64,000 nt of DNA from Mesorhabditis belari (lineage: Eukaryota; Nematoda; Chromadorea; Rhabditida; Rhabditidae): NCBI GenBank assembly GCA_958450365.1, contig CAUEEP010000266.1:204001-268000 (forward strand). The letters are read 5' to 3'. Shown here piece after piece: positions 52,801 to 63,848 of this stretch; the stretch's first letter is position 1; the number at the start of each line of letters is the position of its first letter. Made by a program: the position numbers and the translations under genes. The notes under the pieces were generated by a model. That model had not been told where the DNA came from. It made no database searches and saw nothing but the letters and a program-made list of their open reading frames with translations.

Positions 52801-55800
52801 ACTAAATGTAGCAAAGGATTGTTGGAATGTGAAGAGGAAGAAGAGCCTAAAAAGCCTACCGGTTGGAAAGCGAAAAACCCCTTGGCACGATTGATGAGAA
52901 GAGCGCCAAAGAATAAGGTAAACCCATCTCAATGACCAAAAATATTTCCAAAATTTAGACCGCGGGTGCCTACGAAAAGCGGCTTTCATTGGAGATCAAA
53001 GCTGCAAAGACGGTAGCCATTGTCACCGGCTGTTTCATCCTTTGCTGGCTTGGTTTCGCCTTAGTCTACGGTCTCAGCCTGCAAACATCTCGAGTGATGT
53101 GGAGTATTCTATTCTGGCTTGGCTACTTAAACTCCGCCCTCAATCCGGTCATCTACACGGTGTTCAATCGAGAGTTTCGAATTTGTTTCAAGCGACTCCT
53201 CACTTGTCATCACCTCAACCACACGACCAACAACATAAAAACGGTAATAATTAGGCAGAATATCAAATCAGCTGAACACCTTAAAATTGAAAGGTCATTG
53301 CTTAAAAAACCATTTTAGTACACCAACAACACAAATAACAACTCCTACAACAGTGTTGCACGACCGGTCGCTGGAGGACCAAATAGTGTTGTGCGAAATC
53401 AACGAAACTCCTCTCCGCCCCATTTATATGCCTACACTGCATCTCCAAATCCCAGTGGTGACGCAAATAAAGATCTCTAGTTCTTCGTAAATTTTCCAAT
53501 TTTGCTTCATCTCACTTGTTACAGTTATTTATCTAATTGAAACGGTGTCCATTATTATACACGTATCATTCCTTTAATATTCAAACATTCTCATTGCGGG
53601 TAGCTAATCGATTTGAAAGACTTAACCGATTCCGTTTTCTAGTCACAATTTTTGCTGCTACTTGGAATAAATTTCTAAACGATTGGCCAGAAAAGGCGGA
53701 GGAGGAATGCTTACAAGACACAAACTAAACAGATTACAATTTTTTTTGGGGATTTTTCAACAACTATTTTCAACACTACAACAGCTTTACCTTATTCTCG
53801 CATTTCGCCAGAAGTTTCCTCTTTCCAAATTCGTAGATTCGAAGGCGATTGCCGAGTGCAATAAGAGCCATTCCACGGAAGTCATGAACAGCCGTCACAG
53901 GCTAGAATTTGATTCATTAAAATTGATTCACCTTTATTAGTCTTTTAGCTCTGCAAAAAAAAGTTTTTACTATTTATACCTCTTCAGTTGGGGTTCGATG
54001 AACGAGATCAAATTTGTCGCCAGAGTTGCTCAACAAGAACGTGTAGACGCAACCACCACGGTGTGAGTACGGACGTAATCGCACCTAAAAGCACTCCAGA
54101 TAGGTCCAGCTATTAAATATGTAGGTATCAATGTCCAAGAGGTAAAGCTTACGCTGATCGCGCATCCGACAAGCACCATGAGAGTGTCGGGTTGAGCATG
54201 GAATTGAATCAACGTCATGCTAAAACAAAAGTTCTACAAATAAAGCTTAAATTAGTCACCATTTTGCCGCTTCATCTTGTGGTAGTTCAAAAAATGAGTG
54301 AATGTCTCCCGTTTTCGCGTTTAGTAGACGAACAACTGAAGCCCATCTCGCTAAAACGAAAATATTTAGAAATCATAACGCTACATTTTTACTTGGAGCT
54401 CCTTTGACCGTTCCAAAAACGCTTTCATCAAGTTTTGTGTTTCGCATTCCTTCGGCAATCTCCCTAGCAAGTTCCAGCTCTTGTTCATCAGTGGCAAGAC
54501 TTTCAATATCCTAAAGACAACATTTTGGCGGTATATTTTTATTGCTTACATTGGCCATATCGTTTCGTTTCTTGTTCTTCATTTGTTCTGTGTAAGTGGC
54601 GTGATCAGTTTCAATCATCATAATTGTGTTCGCTGATGGGTGGACAACCATCCTATAAGCAAGAATTGAGTATACAATAACATCGATAAATATACCGTCG
54701 AGGTGTCAATGCAAGTTTGTGAATGACTTCATTGAACGCCCCTCCGAGTTTTTCCACAGCGATAATCCTAAAAACAATAATTAAATCGGATCAGTTTTCC
54801 CTGAATTGATCCATTAGCAACGGGTTTCTTTTTTGTTAGAAGGGTATTAGGAACCAACAAAGAGTGCAGCTTTGTCGGCACACGCATCTTCTATTATTTT
54901 ACGCATAATCACCCTATTTCTAGTGTGAGCAGTCCGTTGCAGCAAACTTTGACTACAACGGCCGCTATATGCGATGCAATATTTGTTGAATCGAATTTTG
55001 CTCACCGCAGTGTATTTTCAGTAATAGCAACAACGCCTTCAGCGCACTGTTCACTCGCAAATGAAGAGGCAAATTCCAGCGATGGATAGGAGAGTGGGGT
55101 CAAGTGGAACCGATTTTGATAATGATAAAGGAGCCACGATCGGGATGATGTGCAGAGAACCTTAACATAGTTATGAAAAATAGAATGATAAGTTTTCTTA
55201 CCGCATCTTTGTTTAGCACACGAACACGGAAGAGACGAACAGGTCTAGTGCCAAGGAATCTAAAAGGCAAACTCTTAAAAGTATTCAATAACAAAGCTAC
55301 CTTGTTCTTGTGTCCATCAAATCACCGGTAACTGAATCAACCGTTGTTCGTAATAGGCATCCGTTCTAAATTTAAAATTAAGGATCAAATGGTTTAAAAA
55401 CCTGCAAGCCAATATTAAGGTGAATTGTGCTAACACCCTTTCCATCTTCACTCGATGATTCCAATAAAAGAAGAGACTCAGGTGGTGAAGGTAAAGCTTG
55501 GAAACTAAAAATTCAGGTAAATAGACACTACAGACACTCCAAAGTACCTCAATGGAGCAAGTGTGTCCGAAGGATCCAAAGATATCACACGAACAGTAGA
55601 ATCGCTCACTCCGACGGTGAGAAAACGAGAGCGAATCTATAAATGTTAAATAGTTGGTTGCGAAAGTTGTCGTTAACCTCTCCCTCTGGAACTTCGGACA
55701 TACTCATGCAGAGAATCTCCCCTGGCAATTGACGGCGTTCGGTGAATTCATTCAGTTGTCCAGTCTAAAAAAGCAAAACTTTGAATCAATCAATGAAGAA

Positions 55801-58729
55801 TTCGAATCAAGAATAGTTGATTCAAATGCAAACTCACCATGTCAAGTTCGAAATAAACAATCTCTCCTCCCGACAGCCCGATCGCAACCTGTCGGCGATT
55901 CAATGCACACTTCACAATCGTTCTTCTACCGGGCGCCTAAATGATCATCTTGGTCTTAATTGCTTGGACATTTCTTACTCGCCACTCATTCACTCGCCGA
56001 TCAGATCGAATATGACGAATGCCGTCTGGATACACCTAGAAATTCAACAATAAGCTGCCAAAATATTTTTAAGAACCTGGAGCATGCTGTCATCACCAAT
56101 CAAAAGCACATCCAATTGTCGGCTGAGTGGCGACAAATCTAAATTTCTTTTAATATTCAAACTTGGCTCGTTACTTACCCAGAATCCGTCGCTTCTTCTA
56201 CAGTTTCACCGATAGCAAGCACCAGTGTAGCGTTCAAAAAAGATACCACGATGTGCGCATCAAATTTGTCTGAATTTAATGTAGTTGTAAGAAAGATGAA
56301 ACTTCGAACCATCAACATTGCGCTTCACTGTCCACACAGCATTCGGATTTCCGGGAAGCTCAGAAACGGCCATCTCTGACACTTCGAGACCATTGCGAAG
56401 AACTTTCAACTTTGATCCAGCACCACGACCACACATTGCATAGATTTGCGGAGCATCTTCTCGAGCCAGATCGGCAATCTAAAAACATGAGGAAACATTT
56501 GTTAACAAGCTAAGTTGAAAATTTCAACTTACATGTGTATTGATTAGTGGACAAAGTGATGGAATCGTATCGACTGGAACAAGATTTTGCAGACTCCGAG
56601 GCTAAACATCTTTAAATTAGACAAAAGATTTTAGAAATACCGCAAAGAAGAAAGTGTCTCCCTCTTCCAGTTCCATTCGAGAAGAGTATTCGGGCTCATC
56701 GTCATTGTCTCCAAGGTTGGCAATTTGATACAATTGACTAAAGGAACAATTTACAACGAACAAAGTGATGCAACTTACTGATCTCCAAATTCGGCAGCCA
56801 CAAACAGGAATCCAGTTTTTAAGATGCACATCGCGTTCGCCACAGGAACAGTGTCAAAGTATTTAATCTTCATCTCCGTCACAAGGTCTTCATCGGTTTC
56901 CAAAGTGACCTAAAGTGAAAATGAAGTAATGTTTAAATGTTTAGTACACAGAACCCAAATCAATAAAAGCTCTAGCTTGAACCTTAAAAACATCTCCTTG
57001 TTCGGATTGCACCAAAAAAGAAGAACAACAATTTGGTCTTGTGAGTGGCCGAACAGACAATCATCAGTGTGCGATCAGCGTCATCAAGGTCGTTCTGAAA
57101 TACTTTAAGGTAAACTTGAAATTTGTGTTTAAATTGTTGCAACTATGATTAAATTCGTATCCTTCTAATCAACATCCACAACTGACCCTTCTCCTAGGAA
57201 TTGGACATTTGATATCCGGTTGATCTCCAAGATTTTTGTATACCAAGTAGTTCTCGCAGCAAACAATCACACCCGATGGTCCTTCTTGTCCTCCGGGAAC
57301 TAAAACAAAAAAATAAAATACAATATTGGAACTTTCCTGTTATACCACCCCAAGAAAACCATTCACCTGGGCCCTCTTTTCTGTTAAACCACCTCATTTA
57401 CATCAATCTTTGCATGGGGTGGTATAACAGGATAGTACCCAATCATTTAGCGAATCATTTCGTTATTGTAATGCATTTTGGTCAAAACTACCTGCAATTA
57501 AATGATTTCCAAGATCAGTCAACGGTTCTGCATACTTCCGCACCACATGATTCAAACCGAGATCCAACTCGTAGAAAGTCAAGTGTTGTTGTGTCTTCTT
57601 CAGGTTCTCTCCGGTCGGATCATTATCGATTTCCTACAAAAAATAATAATGACATCATTTTAAAAAGAATCTACCTCATAGTCAAACTCGAGACAGGCAA
57701 ATGTCGGGTTTTCAAAGCCGACATCAACGCCAACCATTCCCTGGCACAACGTGTAAGTCTTGTGTGCTTCTAAAGGAGAACTGATCGTCAGTCGCGCCTC
57801 AACGTCTCGATTCAAGATGTAGACCAACTTTTTGTCGTTCAGCGGCACCTAAACACGCCATTCTAATACAAAAATAGTAAGTTAATGTTCAAGTAAAACT
57901 TATAATTTTTAGTTTAATCACAATTAGACGATTTAAACTAACCAATCATAATAGCACGGCCTCTCGGATCGGCTGCAAGATATTGTCCGGGCACAACTCG
58001 ACGACATCCCGTTTTCCCGTAAGTTTCCTAAAATCAGGCAAGTTTAACAAATTTTTGTGTGCTTACAAATGTTAATTGTTGCTTGTTATAAACCGCTAAG
58101 CTTATCAAAACATTAACTCACTAGATGAATTCGTTCAAATAAATTCCTTTCTTGTTTGTACTCGAGAATCGCGATTCGTCCAGAATCCGAGCCAACCGCC
58201 ACGTAATCTAAACAAAAAACATAAGAATCCAATTAATATTGAAAAACCTTTATTAGATCCAGTCAATCTGAATGCGTAAAGACTGCGAATGACTCCAAAC
58301 ACATCTTGTGTGCAAAGTGTCTAAAATTTTTGCATTAAATTAAACGGATTTTTGAACCTGAATCTTTCCCGATTTAGGATCACAAAAAATGAGTTGCAGA
58401 GTGGTTCCACGAGCGACGCACACTTCCTAGAGTTAATAAATTAGTGTGTTTGAATGGAAACCTTTAAAATAAAGATGCTAAAATTTAAGTCTTTATTCAT
58501 TAGATTGTTGCCTCAGAAGGTTTATAAATTTATCAAGTAAGTATTTCATTCCTTAACTGCTTTATTTTTAAATCCAACTTTGAATTAGAAGATCACCAAG
58601 TATCCAACCTCATTTTAATCTTCTCAAAAGCCAAAATCAAACCTGTTGTTTAGAAGCACCAGTGAAAGATCCGTGTACAGCTTGATTGATTGACGTTTGT
58701 CCTTGTAGAGTCAAGTGGTAAAGATGCAT
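43895..58729 (-). CDS. teg-4: SF3b subunit 3 (SF3B3/SAP130), about 37 exons
   Basis: This is the large beta-propeller subunit of the U2 snRNP SF3b complex, needed for branch-site recognition in the nucleus. The first exon is 58643-58729 ([20 protein letters not shown]). The last are 44133-44235 ([15 protein letters not shown]), 43982-44076 ([19 protein letters not shown]) and 43895-43938 ([14 protein letters not shown], stop). Diagnostic segments between include [20 protein letters not shown] (57.8 kb), [19 protein letters not shown] (57.55), [24 protein letters not shown] sequence (56.4), [20 protein letters not shown] (55.2), [20 protein letters not shown] (54.6), [20 protein letters not shown] (50.45) and [18 protein letters not shown] (45.7). 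The match to metazoan SF3B3 is collinear along its length. Most introns are 40-60 nt, but five near the 3' end reach 0.8-3.3 kb; one of these holds a GPCR gene and one a pogo-like transposon. Confidence 0.96.
44285..45325 (+). mobile_element. Pogo/Tigger-type DNA transposon, decayed; shares termini with the MITEs
   Basis: The 1041-bp element starts CCGTAAATACTGTAATTGGA and ends with the exact complement, flanked by TA at 44283-44284 and 45326-45327. The outer 16 bases are the same as in MITE copies A, B and C; subterminal CTAATAGTACCCCACCC also matches. The interior carries a transposase remnant and an inverted repeat (CTTCTAAGTGGGCCAATCTT at 44493 and its mirror at 44557). It is inserted in an SF3B3 intron. 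Confidence 0.88.
44592..45112 (+). pseudogene. Pogo-type transposase remnant (CENP-B-like HTH plus start of DDE domain)
   Basis: The frame reads [43 protein letters not shown], a TGA stop at 44748-44750, then [20 protein letters not shown] and [17 protein letters not shown]. The stop replaces the tryptophan expected in the conserved GW(L)xxFLxRH of CENP-B-type domains, so it is a nonsense change. CDETAVWLD supplies the first catalytic aspartate. After KEVGVRDQ the sequence no longer resembles the family, so the rest of the catalytic domain is deleted or scrambled. Confidence 0.8.
45760..48660. other. 2.9-kb SF3B3 intron, repeat-poor, no gene recognised
   Basis: Unlike other large introns it has no minisatellite and no foldback element. 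It contains a run of 17 C at 46803-46819 and G-rich patches (GGGGCCGGGGGGGGGCTGGGG near 47498). Open frames such as 46538-46732 and 48270-48530 (minus) have no recognisable domains. Regulatory sequence for a neighbouring gene is possible but not shown. Confidence 0.5.
48800..50400. other. 1.6-kb SF3B3 intron, repeat-poor, no gene recognised
   Basis: Non-repetitive sequence between SF3B3 exons at about 48665-48785 and 50407-50495. A pyrimidine-rich, C-rich stretch lies at 49360-49620. No motif-bearing open frame was found. Confidence 0.45.
51587..53480 (+). CDS. Biogenic-amine GPCR (octopamine/tyramine or alpha2-like), 549 aa, nested in SF3B3
   Basis: Six exons join in frame: 51587-51868, 51911-52509, 52554-52751, 52794-52917, 52959-53243, 53319-53480. 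The rhodopsin-family plan is complete. TM1 has [22 protein letters not shown]2 has [13 protein letters not shown]3 has the amine-binding Asp in [20 protein letters not shown] followed by DRY. TM5 contains serines ([11 protein letters not shown]). The third loop is long (about 220 aa) and basic at its end ([11 protein letters not shown]). TM6 has [17 protein letters not shown], and TM7 has [18 protein letters not shown] (NPxxY). N-glycosylation sites lie in the first 40 residues. The aminergic Asp, TM5 serines and CWLGF fit octopamine, tyramine or alpha2-type receptors of invertebrates; I cannot choose between octr-1, ser-2 and tyra types. The gene runs opposite to SF3B3 inside its intron 50496-53789. 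Confidence 0.9.
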
Positions 58730-59811
58730 GTTGTCTTCTTTTTTAGCGCTTCACACACGATGAGCAATCGGGCATCTAACGGACACGAGATATATTTCGC
58801 TTGGTTAAGAGAGATTTCGCTTAGAGTGTTTGAAAACTCAAGGAAAACTAAATTTGACTTGATTATCAAAGCTGAGCAAAGAAAGAAATCGAAAGCGTTC
58901 AGAAAGGGGAGCGGGGAACGCTGGGGCTACTTCACTCGATAATACATGAAGCAAATGTCTGTCTAACTCAAATACTTGAACAAATTCACAAAAAAACTAG
59001 ATAATAGATAGATACAAAGGAATAGAATCGAGACGAGCCGAGCGCAAAAAAACGGAGCATTGTTGTTTTTCATCGTTTCAAAAACCGCATTTGACGCACC
59101 GCAAAAACCGCAAAACGCGAATGGGTATATTCGGATGCCTCCACCAAAAAACTACCCTTTCGACTACCGACTGAGAGTGCGCATGTTGTACGGCTCGGAA
59201 AAAGTGCCCGTGATATCTTAAAGGGGTAAAATGATGGGTTATTTGACAACACACATGTTTAATCCAAAGCTTGTAAGCAAAAAAAATTGAAAATCTTGAG
59301 TCTTTTCAAGTTTCTAAAGGTTTCCAAATGAAGGAGTTGACTGAATTTCATGAAAAACACGCAAAAACCTCGAGCCATTCAATTTTTCCCTTACAAACCT
59401 ATCAACCTCAATAAACTCAACTTTAACAACAATAAAAGAAAACTTTAACACAAAAGACTCGTTCGAAAATGAGCACTACAAAAATTTAAATGCTCGAATT
59501 TTTGGGGAAATGTGGCGTTTGCGCTCCAAAATGCGACCGTCATTTGTACTGTCGCGTTTTGTCACGCGCATCAAACTACGACTTGGCGCTTGATTTTCGC
59601 TTGTCGATAGCCTTATTTGGGTTGAAACATTGCATAACTTTTCGGTAAGTTTTCTTCGCATTAATCTGTTAGACTTGGGGAAAATGAGCTGGAACTTTGG
59701 CAGTTTCTTTTAAGAAAAAATTCGCCAGAAAGCTAGCTCGCCAGAATTAGCCTATCAAATGTGATTTGAATTTAATGTTTTTCTATGTTTATATGATGAT
59801 TTCGGTTCCCC
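58730..59811. other. Intergenic sequence upstream of SF3B3
   Basis: It should contain the SF3B3 promoter and, toward the right, sequence between the divergent SF3B3 and PHAF1-like genes. No gene was recognised. GC-richer patches with CGCAAAACGCGAATGGG (59100-59130) and GCGTTTTGTCACGCGC (59552-59567) stand out from the AT-rich surroundings. Confidence 0.4.
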
Positions 59812-60098
59812 TCATTTCACCTAACGCCATTTTGTCTAAAATCTGTTTCGCCTAACGCCATTTTGTCTAAAACCTGTTTCACCTAGCGCCATTTCGCCTA
59901 AAATCTGTTTTGCCTAACGCCATTTTGTCTAAAACCCGTTTTGCCTAACGCCATTTCGCCTAAAACCCGTTTTGCCTAACGCCATTTCGCCTAAAACCCG
60001 TTTTGCCTAACGCCATTTCGCCTAAAACCCGTTTTGCCTAACGCCATTTTGTCTAAAACCCGTTTTGCCTAACGCCATTTTGCCATTTCGCCTAAAAC
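59812..60098. repeat. About 31-bp CGCCATTTCGCCTAAAACCC minisatellite
   Basis: Nine copies of a 31-bp unit CGCCATTTTGTCTAAAACCC plus GTTTTGCCTAA, with first copies diverged. An inverted fragment (TTTTAGGCGAAATGGGTTTT) lies at 60773-60796, beyond MITE copy D. Confidence 0.92.
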
Positions 60099-60176
60099 CA
60101 TTATTAAGCAGATCATGCTCCAACTTTGGCACCCAACAAAGTCTTTGTCACCGTTATTTGCATTTCAATAATCCTA

Positions 60177-60444
60177 CTGTAAATACTGTAATAGTACCCC
60201 ACCCCCATAATGACGGTGCGGAGTGTTGCTTGGTCTAGTTTTGAATGAGTTTTTCTCGACACTGGTGGTTTATGCTACAATGCGCGCGTAGGTATCAAAA
60301 AAATAGCTGAAATTCAGGGCTATTTTTTGATACCAAAGACACATTTTTTGAAAGTACGGGTGCTTTGCAAAAAATGAAATACTAAAAAACTTTTGCGCCT
60401 ACGCGACTGTACGAGGGAGTGGGGTACTATTACAGTATTTACGG
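60177..60444. mobile_element. TA-flanked MITE copy D
   Basis: The left end CTGTAAATACTGTAATAG (one base different from the family), right end CAGTATTTACGG, TA on both sides. The hairpin arms GGTATCAAAAAAATAGC / GCTATTTTTTGATACC are present. It is intergenic, upstream of the PHAF1-like gene. Confidence 0.92.
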
Positions 60445-61057
60445 TACGTATTTTCTTGTTGAAATTGCTAAAACTTTAGGTTGATTTATGGTTTTTCTTG
60501 TGGTTTCTAGGATCTTCTAGGATAATTGTTGGTTATCTCATTGTTATCTTTTGCTTGTTAATTTGTTTACATTCACGGATTTGGTGTTGATAAAGTTTAT
60601 TTTTATGCTAGTAGTTAAAGAAAAGAAATGTTAGAGAAGTTATGTCTACAAAGCGTACTTAAGTTTTTTACTCGACGACAAGTTGATACGCTTTTTAATC
60701 GACGTTCACGTCTTTTGCCAAATCTTTGTAACTTTGCCTTGCTTTGTCGTTAATTTACATTTGCATTTAAAGTTTTAGGCGAAATGGGTTTTAGGCAAAA
60801 TGGCTTAAGCGTAATGAGCGGTTCCTTAATTTCTACGTTTATTTGGATTTTGCAAGCCTTTTACAGTATTCAATTGAACCAAAAATAATCTGAAAAACCT
60901 AGCTTCTATACATATTACTCTTTTTAAAATCTAATCCACGATTACCCAACCTTCTTTCAAATATAACTCTTGTATTGTAAGCTTTTTGGAAAAATTGTTG
61001 CAATTTTGAAGATATTCGTGCTTTATTTTTAAAGTATTTAATGAAAACCTCAATTTA

Positions 61058-61074
61058 CAGTATATTCTTCCGAA
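61058..61074 (+). promoter_or_regulatory. Candidate spliced-leader acceptor before the PHAF1-like start
   Basis: CAATTTACAG ends at 61060, fourteen bases before the ATG at 61075, with no upstream coding exon. It is read as a trans-splice acceptor by inference. Confidence 0.45.
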
Positions 61075-63848
61075 ATGACATCAAATGCCCCATTGGAGTT
61101 CGAGGTTGTCCCGGAGATCGGCCTCAAACACTCCACTATTCATTTCATTCTTGGAACTCCACTCAATGATGTGATGGCTCTTCTACAACAGAACTCACGA
61201 CTCATCCCCAATGTCGACTTTCTTTACTCGAAAAAGGTTTGTTCGTTTTGTTTTGAGCTCAATGTTCGGTTCTATTAGACTCTCTATCAGTCAGCATTGG
61301 TTTTAAATTGTTCGTTTTGTTTTGAGCTCAAAGTTCGGTTCTATTAGACTCTCTATCAGTCAGCATTGGTTTTAAATTGGTCGTTTTGTTTTGAGCTCAA
61401 AGTTCGGTTCTATTAGACTCTCTATCAGTCAGCATTGCTGTTAAAGTTGAATGCCACCGTACTCCAATTGATTTACTGTGCTGAGCCTGAGCCTGAGCCT
61501 GAGCAATTACCGTAAATACTCTAGCCGTTTTAGAAAATTTAAACAAGAAAACTGAGTCACTAGATTAGATTGGTTAGAACAGATTAGTTGGAATTCTTTC
61601 AGAATCCATTTTTTGATGACATCCAAATTCGACTCGTCAAATCTGGCATCAATCTCTTTTTTGATGGTCGAACTCAACTTTTGAAGGTTTGAAAGCAAAA
61701 AAATTAGCATTACAAACTCAAAATTATTCAGTTGCTCGAAGTGGACGCGTTGAGCTCGATTGTGCTCAAGTACAAGTATGTTTTGAAATTAATATATTTA
61801 TTTTTTATAAGTTTTGACATTCTTTTGACAGATTTGACAAATTTGACAGATTACGGTGGTTTTTGACAAAAGATAAAGCCTCATTTTAGTGGCAAAATCT
61901 TCTCGGAACCCTCGGCTGAAGCGACAATGGAACGTGTTGGCACTTTTTTCGCGAGTACTCATCCAGGAGGTTAGTTCAAGAGGATACCAAGTCAAATGGA
62001 TACCTGAACTTTTCACTAGATAATTTTTAACTTCTGCTGCTTCAAAAGTTTACCTTTTCAGCGTATGACGAACGACAAAAGATGTATGTCCAATCGTGGC
62101 GAGGGCTCTCATTTTGCTTCCCCACAACGAACAGCTCAAATGTCGAGATTACGGTAAGAGTGTCAACTTTTCCACTTATTGTAATCTTTATTTTAGCCCG
62201 GTTTCAGTCCCAGTTTACATAGTCTTCGCTACGATGCAAGTTCTCAGCCAAAACTCACAAAAATGAGCATCTTCAAGGGGACAATTGGTGGAAATAAGGA
62301 GTGAGTGTAAAGTTAAGCTATAAAAACTAAGACATACTGTAGCTATTCTCTGTGACATACTGTAACTATTCTCTGTGACATACTGTAGCTATTCTCTGTG
62401 ACATACTGTAGCTATTGTTTGAGACATACTGTAGCTATGCTCTGTGACATACTGTGACGAAAGTAAAGCATACTGTAGCAAAAGCGAACCATACTATAGA
62501 GACATTTACTGTAGCTGTTAGACTATGAAAAAACAGTATTCTGCTACGTAAACTTAAAAAGAATGAAAGAAATTTAGTTTTACTTTTCCGTTTCCGTACT
62601 GTAAACGATTTTGATAATAAAGAAGTGACAAGAAAAAGTAGATTTCATTTTCTAAAGCTCAACTTTTCAGAGAAGACGAATTGATTGTCCCACTAGCTTC
62701 ATATTGTGGCCAAAATCGAACAATCCTTGCCGATGTGCTTGTCGATATGGGAAGAGTTGTCGGATGCTCATTCAACTTTTTAACTCAAAGTTTATAAACA
62801 AAATTTTATTTCAAAGTTTCAATCAGATGGAGAGGCGGCTCCCGATCGAACCTCGCAAGCCGATTTGGAGTTGATCGAGGTGACAAGAGAGATTCGATTT
62901 GGAGACTCTTCAGCGGTAGGGATTATCTAAAAGTTAAGAACTTGAAGACATTTTGTTAGAGGCTTTGACATTTACAGTAAGACTTAGCTTTTCTAGTTCC
63001 TTGCCCTACAGTAAGACAGATCTTTTCACACAGTAAGATCTGGTACTCAAATAAAGATACTCAAGTACAGTAAGACCTTGTTACCATCTACTATATATAA
63101 AGGGACTTTTGTCTGTCCGTCCGTCTCTCTGCTTATCTGTCTGTCCGTCCGTCTGTCTGCTTGTCTGTCTGTCCGTTTGTCTGTCTGTCTGTCTGTTCGT
63201 CTGTCTGTTCGTCTGTCTGTCTGTGCGCGCTGCTCCTCAGCCCCCAGAAGACCTTTTGCGATGATTTTTGCGCCGTTGAATAGAGAATTACATATAGAGA
63301 AATACGTAGTTGTTCAACGTGCTTTTGGATTTTTTAAAAAGCACAATTCGAGTTGTCACGCGGAGATCGAACCCGGATTGTATGGGCGATAGACCGGCGC
63401 GCTATCCACTGCTCCATGGCGACAAAAGTCGTCCATCCCCAAAACATCCAGAAAAACGGCCGGTAGTATAATAAGACAGTAAGATAAGCAGTAAGACAAG
63501 CAGTAAGACAAGCAATAAGCCTCATACTCACAGTACAGTAAGTCCTAAGGCTCGTACATAGAGGCTAGTTACAGTAGGGTCTATTTATCATTTAGCGTAA
63601 GTCTTGTCTAAAGCAGTACAGTACCCCATACATAGATAGATAGATAGACAATAGGTAATCTTGTAAACATTAAGTTACTCATATCTATTTCATATTTTTT
63701 TCGTAAATTTCAGTCGGTAATGTGTGCGCTTGGCGCTCCGTCGCGTGTTTTCTACAAATCCGAGGACAAAATGATCATTCATCGATCGGTGGGAAAAGAT
63801 GGACGGAATGAACCAGATTTCTTCTTTAATTACTTCTCGATGGGAGTG
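61075..63848 (+). CDS. PHAF1/UPF0183 family protein, 5' exons, continues past the window
   Basis: This is a homologue of PHAF1 (C16orf70), which in mammals forms a complex with BCAS3 at the phagophore. Exons: 61075-61236, 61603-61686, 61732-61775, 61890-61969, 62061-62153, 62197-62300, 62671-about 62755, about 62817-62915 and 63714-63848. Family landmarks are LEFEVVPEIGLKHSTIHFIL then GTPLNDVMALLQQNSRLIPN, GINLFFDGRTQLLKLLEVD, MERVGTFFASTHPGAYDERQ, YVQSWRGLSFCFP and REIRFGDSSA. The strongest is LGAPSRVFYKSEDKMIIHRS followed by DFFFNYFSMGV, matching the conserved GSPxKVFYKSEDKMKIH...NDYFFNYFTLGV block. The joint between the exons ending near 62755 and starting near 62817 is uncertain: the upstream AG at 62816 keeps frame, the stronger AG at 62826 does not. 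The C-terminal third is outside the window. Confidence 0.92.
61237..61440. repeat. Three tandem 68-70-bp units in PHAF1-like intron 1
   Basis: TTCGTTTTGTTTTGAGCTCA followed by GTTCGGTTCTATTAGACTCT and CTATCAGTCAGCATTG occurs three times. The first unit starts exactly at the exon 1 donor (GTTTGTTCGTTTTG), so the donor region has been amplified. A short (GAGCCT) repeat follows at 61483-61502. Confidence 0.88.
62319..62520. repeat. 24-bp ACATACTGTAGCTATTCTCT array, PHAF1-like intron
   Basis: About five copies of a 24-bp unit, then degenerate CATACTGTAG pieces to 62520. Confidence 0.9.
63078..63240. repeat. (CTGT/CCGT) microsatellite after TATATAAAGGGACTTTTGTC
   Basis: A GTCTGTCTGTCC tract of about 120 bp preceded by ACTATATATAAAGGGACTTTTG. 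Similar CTGT tracts occur at 6640-6667 and, inverted, at 40308-40334. It is followed by a tRNA-like sequence, so the whole 63085-63425 block may be one dispersed element. Confidence 0.75.
63352..63424 (-). other. tRNA-like sequence in a PHAF1-like intron
   Basis: On the minus strand GTCGCCATGGAGCAGTGGAT, then AGCGCGCCGG, then ATCCGGGTTCGATCTCC, ending GCGTGAC. The A- and B-boxes are good and the acceptor ends pair at about five of seven positions, but the anticodon arm is weak. It is a tRNA pseudogene or the head of a tRNA-derived repeat. Confidence 0.55.
63480..63660. repeat. AGTAAGACAAGC short repeats and GATA microsatellite
   Basis: CAGTAAGACAAG units at 63477-63520 and CATAGATAGATAGATAGAC at 63632-63650. 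Related CAGTAAGA pieces occur at 62970-63090. Confidence 0.75.

Noticed and set aside
53244..53318. GPCR read-through ending at 53318 ([15 protein letters not shown])
   Set aside because: A GTAATA donor at 53244 and TTTTAG acceptor at 53318 join phase 0 to a longer serine/asparagine-rich tail ending at 53480. The unspliced form could be an isoform, but the spliced one is preferred.
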